This document shows, in pieces, positions 37,017-45,432 of a DNA stretch of 64,000 nt. The notes beneath the pieces are model-generated. The model searched no databases, was not told the origin of the DNA, and worked only from the letters and a program-made list of their open reading frames with translations. The position numbers were made by a program, and so were the translations under genes. The stretch spans positions 124,001 to 188,000 of the forward strand of contig NZ_JAFRSC010000032.1 in assembly GCF_017427765.1 (NCBI RefSeq), read 5' to 3'. Numbering within the stretch: position 1 is the first letter of the stretch; the number at the start of each line of letters is the position of its first letter. The stretch comes from Methanobrevibacter sp. Lineage in GTDB: Archaea; Methanobacteriota; Methanobacteria; Methanobacteriales; Methanobacteriaceae.

Positions 37017-38108
37017 TTATTTTTTAATAGACCTTAACGGCCTGGTGATTTTCCAACTTCTTGAAGATTCGAATTCCTCAATTTTCTTTTTGAGATTCTT
37101 AATTTCCTTTTTAAGCTCATAGTTTTCCATCAAAAGAGAGAACTGCCTGTGATTGTCAGCTTCGATTGCATTTGTAAATATTGTCCTGTTTTCTCTTGTA
37201 AGCTTTTTCATGAAGTTTTTGTAGAACTCCTCATCTTCTACAATCTTTAAGTAGTCTTGCTTCATCTCGTCAAAGAAAATATCCTTAAACTCGTCATTGA
37301 TGTTCTTGTACCAGTAGTAAACCGTACTGACCTTCTTGTGGTAGAGCTCTCTTTCAAAGTCCCAGAACACTCCATATTTGATGAATACCTGCCAGATTAA
37401 ATCGCATATCTGTATATAATCCTTGAAGTGTCTTGCACCGGATCTTGTTGATGATGCGGAATACCATCTTCTTTTAAAGAGGTGCTTTTTTAGAAATGTG
37501 ATTCTGTCTGCTGCAAAAAGAACGTCATAGAAAAATACGTTATCGTCAAATACAAGGCCTTCGGGAAAAGTGATGCTATTTTTTTCGATGAATTCCCTGT
37601 TGTAGAGTTTGGACCATGGTGTAACTGTTATGTCGAATACGTAGTCTTTAACATCCCTGTAGTCGAATACTGAATCTCCAACGTGTGCTGCAATTTCGTT
37701 CATTGAGTAGTTTTCAGCTTCGATGAGTTTTCCTGTATCCATATAGTAGTTTATTGCCTGAAATATTACAAAGTCAACATTCTTTTCTTCTGCTACATTA
37801 TATGACTCTTCAAGTGCATTCAAATCAAGAATGTCATCTGAATCCATTAAAAAGAGATATTTTCCTTTTGCCAGCTTCATTCCGTTATTTGTTGCAACCG
37901 CATGGCCACCGTTTTCCTGGTCAATTACGGTGATACGTTCATCGCGTGAAGCGTATTCGTTTAAAATTTCAAGTGATTTGTCTTTTGAGCCATCATTAAC
38001 ACATATTATTTCAATGTCTTCCAGGGTCTGATTTGTGATGCTGTCCAGACATTCTCCCAGAAACTCTTCTACATTATAAACGGGAATAACAACAGATACT
38101 TTAACCAT
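37017..38108 (-). CDS. Family 2 glycosyltransferase (type B paralogue)
   Basis: A 363-residue GT2 enzyme: KVSVVIPVYNVEEFLGECLDSITNQT, ICVNDGSKDKS and YLFLMDSDDIL. Type B features are GGHAVATNNGMKLAKGKY, FPEGLVFDDNVFFYDVLFAADR and KRRWYSASSTRSGAR, shared with the gene at 39225-40298. A short coiled coil ends in SSRSWKITRPLRSIKK. ATG 38108 is chosen because GAGGAT precedes it; the ATG at 38120 overlaps that site. Confidence 0.93.
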   Translation of the reverse strand: MVKVSVVIPVYNVEEFLGECLDSITNQTLEDIEIICVNDGSKDKSLEILNEYASRDERITVIDQENGGHAVATNNGMKLAKGKYLFLMDSDDILDLNALEESYNVAEEKNVDFVIFQAINYYMDTGKLIEAENYSMNEIAAHVGDSVFDYRDVKDYVFDITVTPWSKLYNREFIEKNSITFPEGLVFDDNVFFYDVLFAADRITFLKKHLFKRRWYSASSTRSGARHFKDYIQICDLIWQVFIKYGVFWDFERELYHKKVSTVYYWYKNINDEFKDIFFDEMKQDYLKIVEDEEFYKNFMKKLTRENRTIFTNAIEADNHRQFSLLMENYELKKEIKNLKKKIEEFESSRSWKITRPLRSIKK

Positions 38109-38158
38109 ATAAATCCTCATTATTTATTTATGTGTAAATAAGTATTTAAAATTAAATA

Positions 38159-39217
38159 TTATTTCAATAGCTTTTTTAACTTATATTTGGTGAAATTTTT
38201 AAGTTTCTTTTTGTTTTTAAGTTCTGAATTTTGTTGCCTTAGCTCATAATTTCGCAAAAGCAAATCAAATTCACGCTTTGTTTTTGAATTTAGGACACTT
38301 TCAAAAATGAACCTGTTTTTTGTATCCAAAAAGTCAGTAAAGTCATCGGGAGTGTTGGCGTAATCTCTTTTGAGCTCATCGTAAAACTCAGTTTTGAATT
38401 CGTCTTTTATTTCAACATATCTTGTATATGTCCACAATACCTTCTTGTTGTATAGAATGTCTTTGAAATCATTCAGCCTGTCGTATTTTTCAAACAGTCT
38501 TATGATGTTGTTTACAACGTTTATGATATTGATGTATCTTATATCGCCTGCTCCGGTTGATGAGGCAGAGTGTCTGCGCCTTGTGTAATAGGATTTGTCT
38601 ATAAAATACATTCTTTTTGCGTTAAAGAGGACTTCCCAGAAAAACTGGTTGTCATGGAAAATGGATCCTTCAAGAAACTTTGCACCGCTTCTTTTAACAA
38701 AATCAAGGTTGTAGAACTTGCACCACGGTGTAACGCTTATGTTGAATATCAAATCACCCAAATCGTCAAATGAAAATACTCTGCCTGATGCGAAATTGGC
38801 AATTTTGGCCATGTTATAGTAGTCAGTTTCGAAATATTCTCCTGTATCTTCGGCATAGTTTATCGCCTTAAATATTACAAAGTCAAGGTCATGTTCTTTT
38901 GATATTTCATAAAATTCAGAAAATGCGTTTAAATCAAGCTCATCGTCGGCATCCATAAAGTAAAGGTACTCGCCTGTGGCATGCTGAAGCGCACTGTTTC
39001 TTGCAGCTCCGCCGCCACGGTTTTCCTGATGATAGACGCTTATTCGGGAGTCTTTGGAAGCTATTTTGTTTAATATTTCAAGAGAGCTGTCGGTTGACCC
39101 GTCATCTACGCAAATCATCTCCCAGTCTGTCAAAGTCTGGTTTAATATACAATCGACTGACTTTTCAAGATAGTCTTCGCCATTGTAAACCGGCATTATT
39201 ACGCTAACCTTTACCAT
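38159..39217 (-). CDS. Family 2 glycosyltransferase (type A paralogue)
   Basis: A 352-residue GT2 enzyme: KVSVIMPVYNGEDYLEKSVDCILNQT, CVDDGSTDSS and YLYFMDADDEL, with the type A motifs ISVTPWCKFYNLDFV, FLEGSIFHDNQFFWEVLFNAKR and YTRRRHSASSTGAGD. Its tail is basic (KKKLKNFTKYKLKKLLK) and lacks the SWK motif. GTGAT precedes ATG 39217. It lies between two type B paralogues, giving an alternating B-A-B-A order. Confidence 0.93.
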   Translation of the reverse strand: MVKVSVIMPVYNGEDYLEKSVDCILNQTLTDWEMICVDDGSTDSSLEILNKIASKDSRISVYHQENRGGGAARNSALQHATGEYLYFMDADDELDLNAFSEFYEISKEHDLDFVIFKAINYAEDTGEYFETDYYNMAKIANFASGRVFSFDDLGDLIFNISVTPWCKFYNLDFVKRSGAKFLEGSIFHDNQFFWEVLFNAKRMYFIDKSYYTRRRHSASSTGAGDIRYINIINVVNNIIRLFEKYDRLNDFKDILYNKKVLWTYTRYVEIKDEFKTEFYDELKRDYANTPDDFTDFLDTKNRFIFESVLNSKTKREFDLLLRNYELRQQNSELKNKKKLKNFTKYKLKKLLK

Positions 39218-39224
39218 ATTATCA

Positions 39225-40298
39225 CTAACGTCTTATCTTTGATATTGCCAACTTGTGAATCGGTCTGTCCAAAAGCTCCTTTAGATGCTCGTTTTCCCTT
39301 TCAAGCTCATAGTTTTCAATCATCAAATCGAATTCCTCACGAGTTTCGGCTTCAACTGCACTTTCAAAAATGTTTTTCTGTCTTTTATCCAGGTTTTTTA
39401 TGAAGTATTTGAGGAATTTCTCATCTTGAGTAATTTTTAGATAGTCGCTTTTCATTGCGAAGAAGAATTCCGGCTTGAATTCATCCTTAATGTTTTTATA
39501 CCAGTAGTAAATTGTTCCTACCTTTTTTGTGAAAAGCTCCTTTCTGTAGTAGTCAAACTCGCCGTATCGGTAAAATACGTCCCATATCAGATTGCAGATA
39601 TCTATATAGTTTAAAAACCTCAAATCGCCCACTCTTGTTGATGAGGTCGGATACCATCTTCTTTTAAAAAGATGCTCTTTTAAAAACGTGATTCTTTCTG
39701 CTGCAAATAAAACGTCCCAGAAAAATACGTTATCGTCAAATACAAGACCTTCGGGAAAAGTGATATTATTTTTTTCTATGAAGTCTCTTCTGTATAACTT
39801 GGACCATGGAGTTACTGTAATTTCAAATACATAGTCCCTGATGTCCCTGTAGCTGAAAACGGAATCTCCCACATAATCGGCAAGCCTGTTCATGCTGTAG
39901 TTTTCCTCTTCAATAAGCTCATCCTTGTCCATATAATAGTTTATTGCCTGAAATATTACAAAATCAACAGACTTTTCTTCTGCAAGGTTATATGTTTTTT
40001 CTAAAGCTTCAAGGTCAAGAATGTCGTCTGAATCCATTAAAAAAAGGTATTTGCCTTTGGCAAGTTTCATTCCGTTGTTTGTTGCAACAGCATGTCCGCC
40101 GTTTTCCTGGTCAATTACGGTTATACGTTCATCATTTGATGCATATTCATTTAAAATATCAAGTGACCTGTCTTTTGAGCCGTCATTGACACATATTATT
40201 TCAATGTCGGTTAATGTCTGGTTTGTTAAGCTGTCAAGACACTCTCCTAGAAACTCTTCTACATTATAAACCGGAACAACGACTGAGACCTTAACCAT
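39225..40298 (-). CDS. Family 2 glycosyltransferase (type B paralogue)
   Basis: A 357-residue GT2 enzyme, the first of the tandem array in transcription order: KVSVVVPVYNVEEFLGECLDSLTNQT, ICVNDGSKDRS and YLFLMDSDDIL, with GGHAVATNNGMKLAKGKY and KRRWYPTSSTRVGDL. It is very close to the gene at 37017-38108 over most of its length. The tail ends in KLAISKIRR without the SWK motif. The next gene starts 8 bp downstream. Confidence 0.93.
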   Translation of the reverse strand: MVKVSVVVPVYNVEEFLGECLDSLTNQTLTDIEIICVNDGSKDRSLDILNEYASNDERITVIDQENGGHAVATNNGMKLAKGKYLFLMDSDDILDLEALEKTYNLAEEKSVDFVIFQAINYYMDKDELIEEENYSMNRLADYVGDSVFSYRDIRDYVFEITVTPWSKLYRRDFIEKNNITFPEGLVFDDNVFFWDVLFAAERITFLKEHLFKRRWYPTSSTRVGDLRFLNYIDICNLIWDVFYRYGEFDYYRKELFTKKVGTIYYWYKNIKDEFKPEFFFAMKSDYLKITQDEKFLKYFIKNLDKRQKNIFESAVEAETREEFDLMIENYELERENEHLKELLDRPIHKLAISKIRR

Positions 40299-40341
40299 AT
40301 AAAAAATCCTCTAAAAAAATAAATAGTGTTATCAAAGCGGA

Positions 40342-40731
40342 TCAGTTCAATCCGTCATTAATAACCAAATTGGTAACGCTTTTAGACGGTTTGTTGAATA
40401 ATGTACCATTGTAGTTGCAGTGAACTGTATAGTTACCGTTTTCAAATGTTATAAGTTCAACTGTGGCCTTACCGTTGTCATCGGTTGTTGCCTGATATTT
40501 GTTTGCCCAGCCGGAATCATCCAAAATTTTAACGTCAATAACTTCGCCCGGATAGACGTTTCTGTACTCATCGCTTAAAGTTAACTCTAAAAAATCACCG
40601 TTTTTTAAAGTAGCGTTGCTTACCACATCAATTTTTGTATTGTGGCTGTTTGCTGAGATAAATATGAATGATCCAATAGCAACTATGAGTATTATGACTA
40701 TTGCAATAACTACTGCTCTTGTCCTATCCAT
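40342..40731 (-). CDS. Membrane-anchored Ig-like protein
   Basis: A 129-residue protein with one N-terminal helix (residues 7-27, VVIAIVIILIVAIGSFIFI) and an external domain of about 95 residues. VYPGEVIDVKILDDSGWANKYQATTDDNGKATVEL resembles the Ig-like units of the adhesin. Function unknown, probably at the cell surface. AGGTG precedes the start. It is 8 bp after the universal stress protein gene and 43 bp before the GT2 array. Confidence 0.75.
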   Translation of the reverse strand: MDRTRAVVIAIVIILIVAIGSFIFISANSHNTKIDVVSNATLKNGDFLELTLSDEYRNVYPGEVIDVKILDDSGWANKYQATTDDNGKATVELITFENGNYTVHCNYNGTLFNKPSKSVTNLVINDGLN

Positions 40732-40739
40732 TTTAACAC

Positions 40740-41171
40740 CTATATTTCGTTGTTGTGAACCAGTAACACGTCAACATCTGCGGTTTTAAGTACCTTTTCG
40801 GCTACGCTTCCAATAATCAGCTTGTGAATTCCGCTTTTACCTGAAGCTGAAATGACAATAATGTCGACTCCTTCCTCTTCAACGACCTCGTTAATGGTTT
40901 CAGCCGGAAAACCAGTTCTTACCATTGCTTTGACATTCAGGGAATCATCGAATTTTGCTTCCATACTTTTGACTGCTGCCTGAGCTTCCTTAAGCATTCT
41001 TTCGTTTAATTTTTTGACTTTTTTTCTGCTTTGAAAGGCACTGGATGTCAATTTACCTGCAACAGATAAAATTATTATCTCTCCGTCATCAGCAATCAGT
41101 TTGGATACTCTGTCAACTTCCTGTTCGGCATAACCGGATCCGTCGGTGGGTAGTAAAATTTTTTGATACAT
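40740..41171 (-). CDS. Universal stress protein, UspA family
   Basis: A 143-residue UspA protein. YQKILLPTDGSGYAEQEVDRV is the N-terminal strand and Asp, and the nucleotide-binding G-x2-G-x9-G-S/T loop reads as SGKSGIHKLIIGSVAEKVLKTADVDVLLV. It may bind ATP and act in stress response. ATG 41171 is preferred over TTG 41174; AAGGTG lies upstream of both. Confidence 0.92.
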   Translation of the reverse strand: MYQKILLPTDGSGYAEQEVDRVSKLIADDGEIIILSVAGKLTSSAFQSRKKVKKLNERMLKEAQAAVKSMEAKFDDSLNVKAMVRTGFPAETINEVVEEEGVDIIVISASGKSGIHKLIIGSVAEKVLKTADVDVLLVHNNEI

Positions 41172-41279
41172 CAATTTACACCTTAATATTTAGTATAATA
41201 ATATATTATGCATTCATACTAAATAAATTTAAATATTTGTTGAAAGTAAAAATTTACTAACGAAGGATTGTGATTTTTA

Positions 41280-42215
41280 ATGTCTTTTAAACATAAAGTT
41301 TTAAATTTTATAAGAAGGGTGAACGGAACAAAACAGCTGGAGGACAGAATCAATACTCTTGAGAAGAAAAACGCAGAGGTTTTGGATTCATACAATGCGC
41401 TTTTCAACAACCTTTATCTTTTCAATGAAATAACACCGACCAGACTGGTTGTCCAATCCCGTGAACTGATTTTGGAAATGCTTGATTTTATCGATAATGT
41501 CTGCAGAAAGCATGATATGCAATGGTGGCTTTACGGAGGAAGCCTTCTTGGAGCATACAGACACGGAGGATTTATTCCATGGGATGATGACTGTGACATC
41601 AACATGCTAAGATGCGATTTTGAAAAGTTTTTGGACGTTATCGGTGATGAGCTTAAAAGCAACGGACTTGAGTCAAACATCAAGGTTAAAAATTCATTTC
41701 ACGTAAATGACGTTACTTTGCCATTTACAAAGCTCGACTACTGGGTCGGAAAGGACTTGATAGGCTTTGTGGATGTGTTTCCGACTGATTATATAAAATA
41801 TTTCGATGAAGACATAAAAGAGACATATTTATCCGAACACAGAAAGTTTAGAGATGAAATAAAAGCCGGCGCCAAAAGAAGGGATTTGCTTGATGATATC
41901 TTTGAAAATCTCAACTTAAGCATTGAACCTACCGAGCATGTAATTACAGGCGTTGAGGATACAGACTTTTCCTTTGGAATATATGATGCAGATGAGATGT
42001 TTCCTCTCTCAACAATCAAGTTCGAATCAAGAGAATATCCGTGTCCTAAAAATCCGGTCCATTATCTGGAGAAAAGATATCCTGACTTTCTTAAGGTTCC
42101 CCAAAAGATTGACATTCATGACTTTCACCACCGTCTTTTAAAAACAGAAAACGTTCATGAAATCCTTGACGGTGAAATAAACAGATTAAAAGAAATAAAT
42201 AAAAATTTTAAGTAA
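41280..42215 (+). CDS. LicD family phosphotransferase
   Basis: A 311-residue protein. A short coiled coil (residues 15-40) precedes the LicD/fukutin-type domain: CRKHDMQWWLYGGSLLGAYRHGGFIPWDDDCDINMLRCDFEKF, where W-x-x-GG-x-L-G-A-x-R and WDDDxD are the nucleotidyltransferase-fold signatures and metal-binding acids. LicD proteins transfer phosphocholine-like or sugar-phosphate groups onto glycans. It faces away from the GT locus; a GTGAT lies before the start. The acceptor is presumably the surface polysaccharide. Confidence 0.9.
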   Translation: MSFKHKVLNFIRRVNGTKQLEDRINTLEKKNAEVLDSYNALFNNLYLFNEITPTRLVVQSRELILEMLDFIDNVCRKHDMQWWLYGGSLLGAYRHGGFIPWDDDCDINMLRCDFEKFLDVIGDELKSNGLESNIKVKNSFHVNDVTLPFTKLDYWVGKDLIGFVDVFPTDYIKYFDEDIKETYLSEHRKFRDEIKAGAKRRDLLDDIFENLNLSIEPTEHVITGVEDTDFSFGIYDADEMFPLSTIKFESREYPCPKNPVHYLEKRYPDFLKVPQKIDIHDFHHRLLKTENVHEILDGEINRLKEINKNFK

Positions 42216-42231
42216 TTGGGATAATTCCCAA

Positions 42232-42771
42232 TTATAACAATTCTTCTATAGCTTTTTTTACATCCCCCAAATCCTCAGTCGGCTCGAATCTTCGAACGAC
42301 ATTGCCTTTGCGGTCTACCAAGAACTTTGTGAAATTCCATTTGATATCATCATTGTCCTTGTAGTGTCTGTCGACTGCTTTTAGGACAAGTTTCAGTTTT
42401 GTTGAACCTTTACCGGTTATTTCCTTAAAAGGCTGCTCACTTTTTAGATACTCATAAAGAGGTGAAGCGTTCTCGCCGTTTACATCAATCTTGTCGAAAA
42501 TTGTGTATGGAACCATCCATTTCACACGGCAAACTTCGGTAATTTCTTCTGTTGTGCCCGGAGCCTGTTTTCCGAACTGGTTGCATGGAAAATCAAGTAT
42601 TTCAAAACCCTGGGAATTAAATTCCGCATAGATTTCATTCAATTCTGTGTATTGCGGTGTAAATCCGCATTTGGTTGCTGAGTTAACAATAAGAAGGACT
42701 TTGCCTTCGTATTGGCTTAATGACTGCATGTTTCCTTCGCCGTCTTTAACTTCAAAATCATATACTGACAT
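42232..42771 (-). CDS. Glutathione-peroxidase-family thiol peroxidase
   Basis: A 179-residue GPx-fold protein. VNSATKCGFTPQYTELNEIY carries the peroxidatic Cys, FPCNQFGKQAPGT supplies the Gln, and IKWNFTKFLVD the Trp/Asn of the catalytic tetrad. As a Cys form it probably takes electrons from thioredoxin rather than glutathione, which methanogens generally lack. ATG 42771 is chosen because GGAGGT precedes it; longer in-frame starts lack a ribosome site. It detoxifies peroxides in an otherwise anaerobic cell. Confidence 0.94.
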   Translation of the reverse strand: MSVYDFEVKDGEGNMQSLSQYEGKVLLIVNSATKCGFTPQYTELNEIYAEFNSQGFEILDFPCNQFGKQAPGTTEEITEVCRVKWMVPYTIFDKIDVNGENASPLYEYLKSEQPFKEITGKGSTKLKLVLKAVDRHYKDNDDIKWNFTKFLVDRKGNVVRRFEPTEDLGDVKKAIEELL

Positions 42772-42878
42772 GTAAATACCTCCGCATTTGAATAATATAT
42801 TGTAGAATGAATACATTTAAACCTTTTGAATAATTCAGTGACAAATCATTTAATAATATCAAAAACAGATATACCATC

Positions 42879-43982
42879 ATGAAATCAAGACAGGACATTA
42901 TTGTAAAAACCAGCATAATCGGAATCATTGTCAATCTAATCCTTGTGGCATTTAAGGCAACAGTAGGAATACTTGTAAATTCCATTGCAATCACATTGGA
43001 TGCAGTAAACAACCTGACAGACGCATTGTCCTCAATAATTACAATCATAGGGGCCAAACTTGCAAACAGGCCGCCTGATAAAACCCACCCATACGGTTTT
43101 GGAAGAATAGAATATTTTTCTTCTGTAATTATTGTAGCTATTGTTTTATGGGCGGGTGTAACCGCATTGTGGGAATCCTGGCCGAAAATATTCAATCCGG
43201 ACGTGTCAAGCTATTCTTTAGTATCTCTTATAATCATTGCTGTGGCTGTAGCGGTGAAATTTGTACTTGGAAGATACGTAAAGGGCATCGGAGAGAATGT
43301 AAACTCCCAGGCTCTTGTTGCATCCGGAAGCGACGCATATTTCGATGCTGTTTTATCCTTCGCAACATTGGTTGGAGCAATCGTTTCATACATCTGGGGA
43401 ATTTCAATAGACGGAATACTCGGTGTGATAATTTCACTCGTAATTATCAAGGCAGGTATTGACATGCTTAGAGAAACTGTCGACAGCTTAATAGGTAAAA
43501 GAATTGATGCTGAGTTAAGTAAAAAAATCAAAGACTCAATCATGGAGTTTCCTGAGGTTTACGGCGTGTATGATTTGGTCTTGCACAATTACGGACCCGA
43601 ACAGATGAACGGATCTGTTCACGTCAAGGTCGACGATACACTATCTGCAATAGAAATTCAGAAACTTTCACGCCAGATTGCCGGAAAGATTTTTGAGCAA
43701 TTCTCGATTACTGTGACAGTTGGAGTCTATGCAAAGCATGACGGACACAAAGACATTCAGGATGATTTGGCAGAAATCTGCTCCCAATATGAAGGAATTA
43801 TTGAAACACACGGATTTATTGTATATGAAGAGGACAATCTCATTACCGTCGACATGATTGTTGATTTTGATTACGACAGAGAAGAGATAAAAAGCAACGT
43901 GTTAAAAGAAATCAAAAAAAGACATCCGAAATACGACTACATCATTATTGATGACTACGATACAAGCGATATTAATAAATAA
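42879..43982 (+). CDS. Cation diffusion facilitator (CDF) family transporter
   Basis: A 367-residue protein with about six helices and a C-terminal cytoplasmic domain. ITLDAVNNLTDALSSIITIIG holds the D-x3-D/N metal site of helix 2, HPYGFGRIEYFSS the conserved loop, and ASGSDAYFDAVLSFATLVG the second site in helix 5. The C-terminal ~160 residues contain a CDF dimerisation domain plus an extra ACT-like or metal-sensing extension. It likely exports Zn2+, Fe2+ or Mn2+. It is divergent from the peroxidase gene. Confidence 0.93.
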   Translation: MKSRQDIIVKTSIIGIIVNLILVAFKATVGILVNSIAITLDAVNNLTDALSSIITIIGAKLANRPPDKTHPYGFGRIEYFSSVIIVAIVLWAGVTALWESWPKIFNPDVSSYSLVSLIIIAVAVAVKFVLGRYVKGIGENVNSQALVASGSDAYFDAVLSFATLVGAIVSYIWGISIDGILGVIISLVIIKAGIDMLRETVDSLIGKRIDAELSKKIKDSIMEFPEVYGVYDLVLHNYGPEQMNGSVHVKVDDTLSAIEIQKLSRQIAGKIFEQFSITVTVGVYAKHDGHKDIQDDLAEICSQYEGIIETHGFIVYEEDNLITVDMIVDFDYDREEIKSNVLKEIKKRHPKYDYIIIDDYDTSDINK

Positions 43983-44016
43983 GGTTAAAATCTAATATAT
44001 TAATAGGTGATATTTT

Positions 44017-44364
44017 ATGGCACTTGATAAGAAAAACATTATTTTAGTTGCTATTGTAATATTGGTCATTGCACTAGTGGCCGTTGCAGCCTACGTCTAC
44101 ACTTCAGACAATACTGCAATGGACATCACCAACAATACAACAACAAAAACAGTTATAAACATCGATAAAGCTAACGATACAGTTGTTGGGGATAATTCAA
44201 CTAGAGTAAATGAAACTAATAACACTAACGCAACATATAAGGTATACAACCCTCAAAGTGATTCATATGTTACCGTAATCGGTGAAAAATTCGATGAAGA
44301 AGTAAACAGATGGTACACATATGATGAAGACGGTGTAAGATACTACAACACAAGAATTAAGTAA
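44017..44364 (+). CDS. Small membrane-anchored surface protein
   Basis: A 115-residue protein: an N-terminal helix (residues 8-28, IILVAIVILVIALVAVAAYVY), an Asn/Thr-rich linker with many glycosylation sites, and a short C-terminal domain. It begins with AGGTGAT at good spacing. Function unknown. Confidence 0.65.
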   Translation: MALDKKNIILVAIVILVIALVAVAAYVYTSDNTAMDITNNTTTKTVINIDKANDTVVGDNSTRVNETNNTNATYKVYNPQSDSYVTVIGEKFDEEVNRWYTYDEDGVRYYNTRIK

Positions 44365-44382
44365 TTTTAATTCTTCTTTTTT

Positions 44383-44679
44383 TTATTTTTCAAAGAAAAC
44401 TTCATTAATCAGATTATCACGGTATGTGGTTTCGTCTTTTAGAGATTCGATTTCATGAATTACATTAAGTTTTAAATCTTCAAGTTTTATCCTTGTTTCC
44501 ATATCGTTGAAGTCCACATCAAAGAAAAACAGGTATTTGACCTCCATTTCGTAGTCGTATATTACCCAGCTCGGTCCGTTGATATCAAGAAGCTGAGTTG
44601 ACCACTGTGTCATGATTTGAGAAATCTGTTTAGATACCTCATCAACGTCAAAGTCTGAGGATATGAAAACTTCATTCAT
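44383..44679 (-). CDS. Hypothetical small acidic protein, end of the accessory operon
   Basis: A 98-residue soluble protein without cysteines or recognisable domain. Its start overlaps the stop of the upstream gene by 4 bp (ATGA), so it is translationally coupled and probably functions with it. Role unknown. Confidence 0.7.
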   Translation of the reverse strand: MNEVFISSDFDVDEVSKQISQIMTQWSTQLLDINGPSWVIYDYEMEVKYLFFFDVDFNDMETRIKLEDLKLNVIHEIESLKDETTYRDNLINEVFFEK

Positions 44680-44966
44680 TGATAGAATACCTCGGAGTCT
44701 GTTTTTGGATCCGGAATTTCGACTTCTTCACGGTTGAAAATACCAAACATCACAATTTCTGATTTTTTGATTGACATCGCCTGAGCTATGCTTTCATCCT
44801 CAATTGACACCATTGCAACATTTACCCACTCGTCATCTTCTGCAAGATACCTGCATGGCTCGAAAAGCTGATACTTGGTTATGATTGTTAAAAATACTTC
44901 AGTTATTTCAATTTCCTCGTTTTTGTATTGCCTGGAAAGTTCCAGGACCTTATCTTTAATGTTCAT
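44676..44966 (-). CDS. Hypothetical small acidic protein
   Basis: A 96-residue soluble protein. ATG 44966 is chosen because GGAGGT lies just before it; the longer ORF from 45050 would read through the acetyltransferase gene. It overlaps the acetyltransferase end by 11 bp and the next gene by 4 bp. No domain recognised. Such overlaps show the four genes from 46552 to 44383 form one transcription unit. Confidence 0.72.
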   Translation of the reverse strand: MNIKDKVLELSRQYKNEEIEITEVFLTIITKYQLFEPCRYLAEDDEWVNVAMVSIEDESIAQAMSIKKSEIVMFGIFNREEVEIPDPKTDSEVFYQ

Positions 44967-45432
44967 TTTTAACCTCCAGTAAAAATTCAAAATGATCGAT
45001 TCCGTCTTCCAGATAGACATCCGAAACCTTTCTAAAGCCAAAGCTTTCATAAAACTCTCTTAGATAAGCCTGACCAGATAACCTGATTTTATCATTATCC
45101 AAATCATTTATGATAAAATCAATTGCTTTATTTATCATTTCGCGTGAAATTCCATTTCCCCGGTATTGCTTTTTTACTATAACCCGGCCGATTGCCATTT
45201 CATCATATGAAACTCCTTTAGGCAAAATCCTTAAAACCGCAACGACATCATTGTCTTTTTTTAAAAACAGATGGTATGCGCACTGGTCCTTATCGTCAAG
45301 GTCCTGATAGACGCAGTCCTGCTCGACAACGAATACTTCACTTCTAAGCTTTAAGATTCCATACAGCTCATCTAAAGACAGTTCGCTGAATTTCTTCAAA
45401 TTCCAATTTATGTTATCACCACTGTGAGTCAT
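44956..45432 (-). CDS. GNAT acetyltransferase, ElaA-like
   Basis: A 158-residue GNAT protein. WNLKKFSELSLDELYGILKLRSEVFVVEQDCVYQDLDDKD is the ElaA-type N-terminus and AIGRVIVKKQYRGNGISREMI the acetyl-CoA binding loop (V-x-x-x-R-G-x-G). It overlaps the end of the upstream zinc-ribbon/HExxH gene by 17 bp. A GGTGAT inside the first codons suggests that the true start could be slightly downstream. Substrate unknown. Confidence 0.88.
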   Translation of the reverse strand: MTHSGDNINWNLKKFSELSLDELYGILKLRSEVFVVEQDCVYQDLDDKDQCAYHLFLKKDNDVVAVLRILPKGVSYDEMAIGRVIVKKQYRGNGISREMINKAIDFIINDLDNDKIRLSGQAYLREFYESFGFRKVSDVYLEDGIDHFEFLLEVKNEH

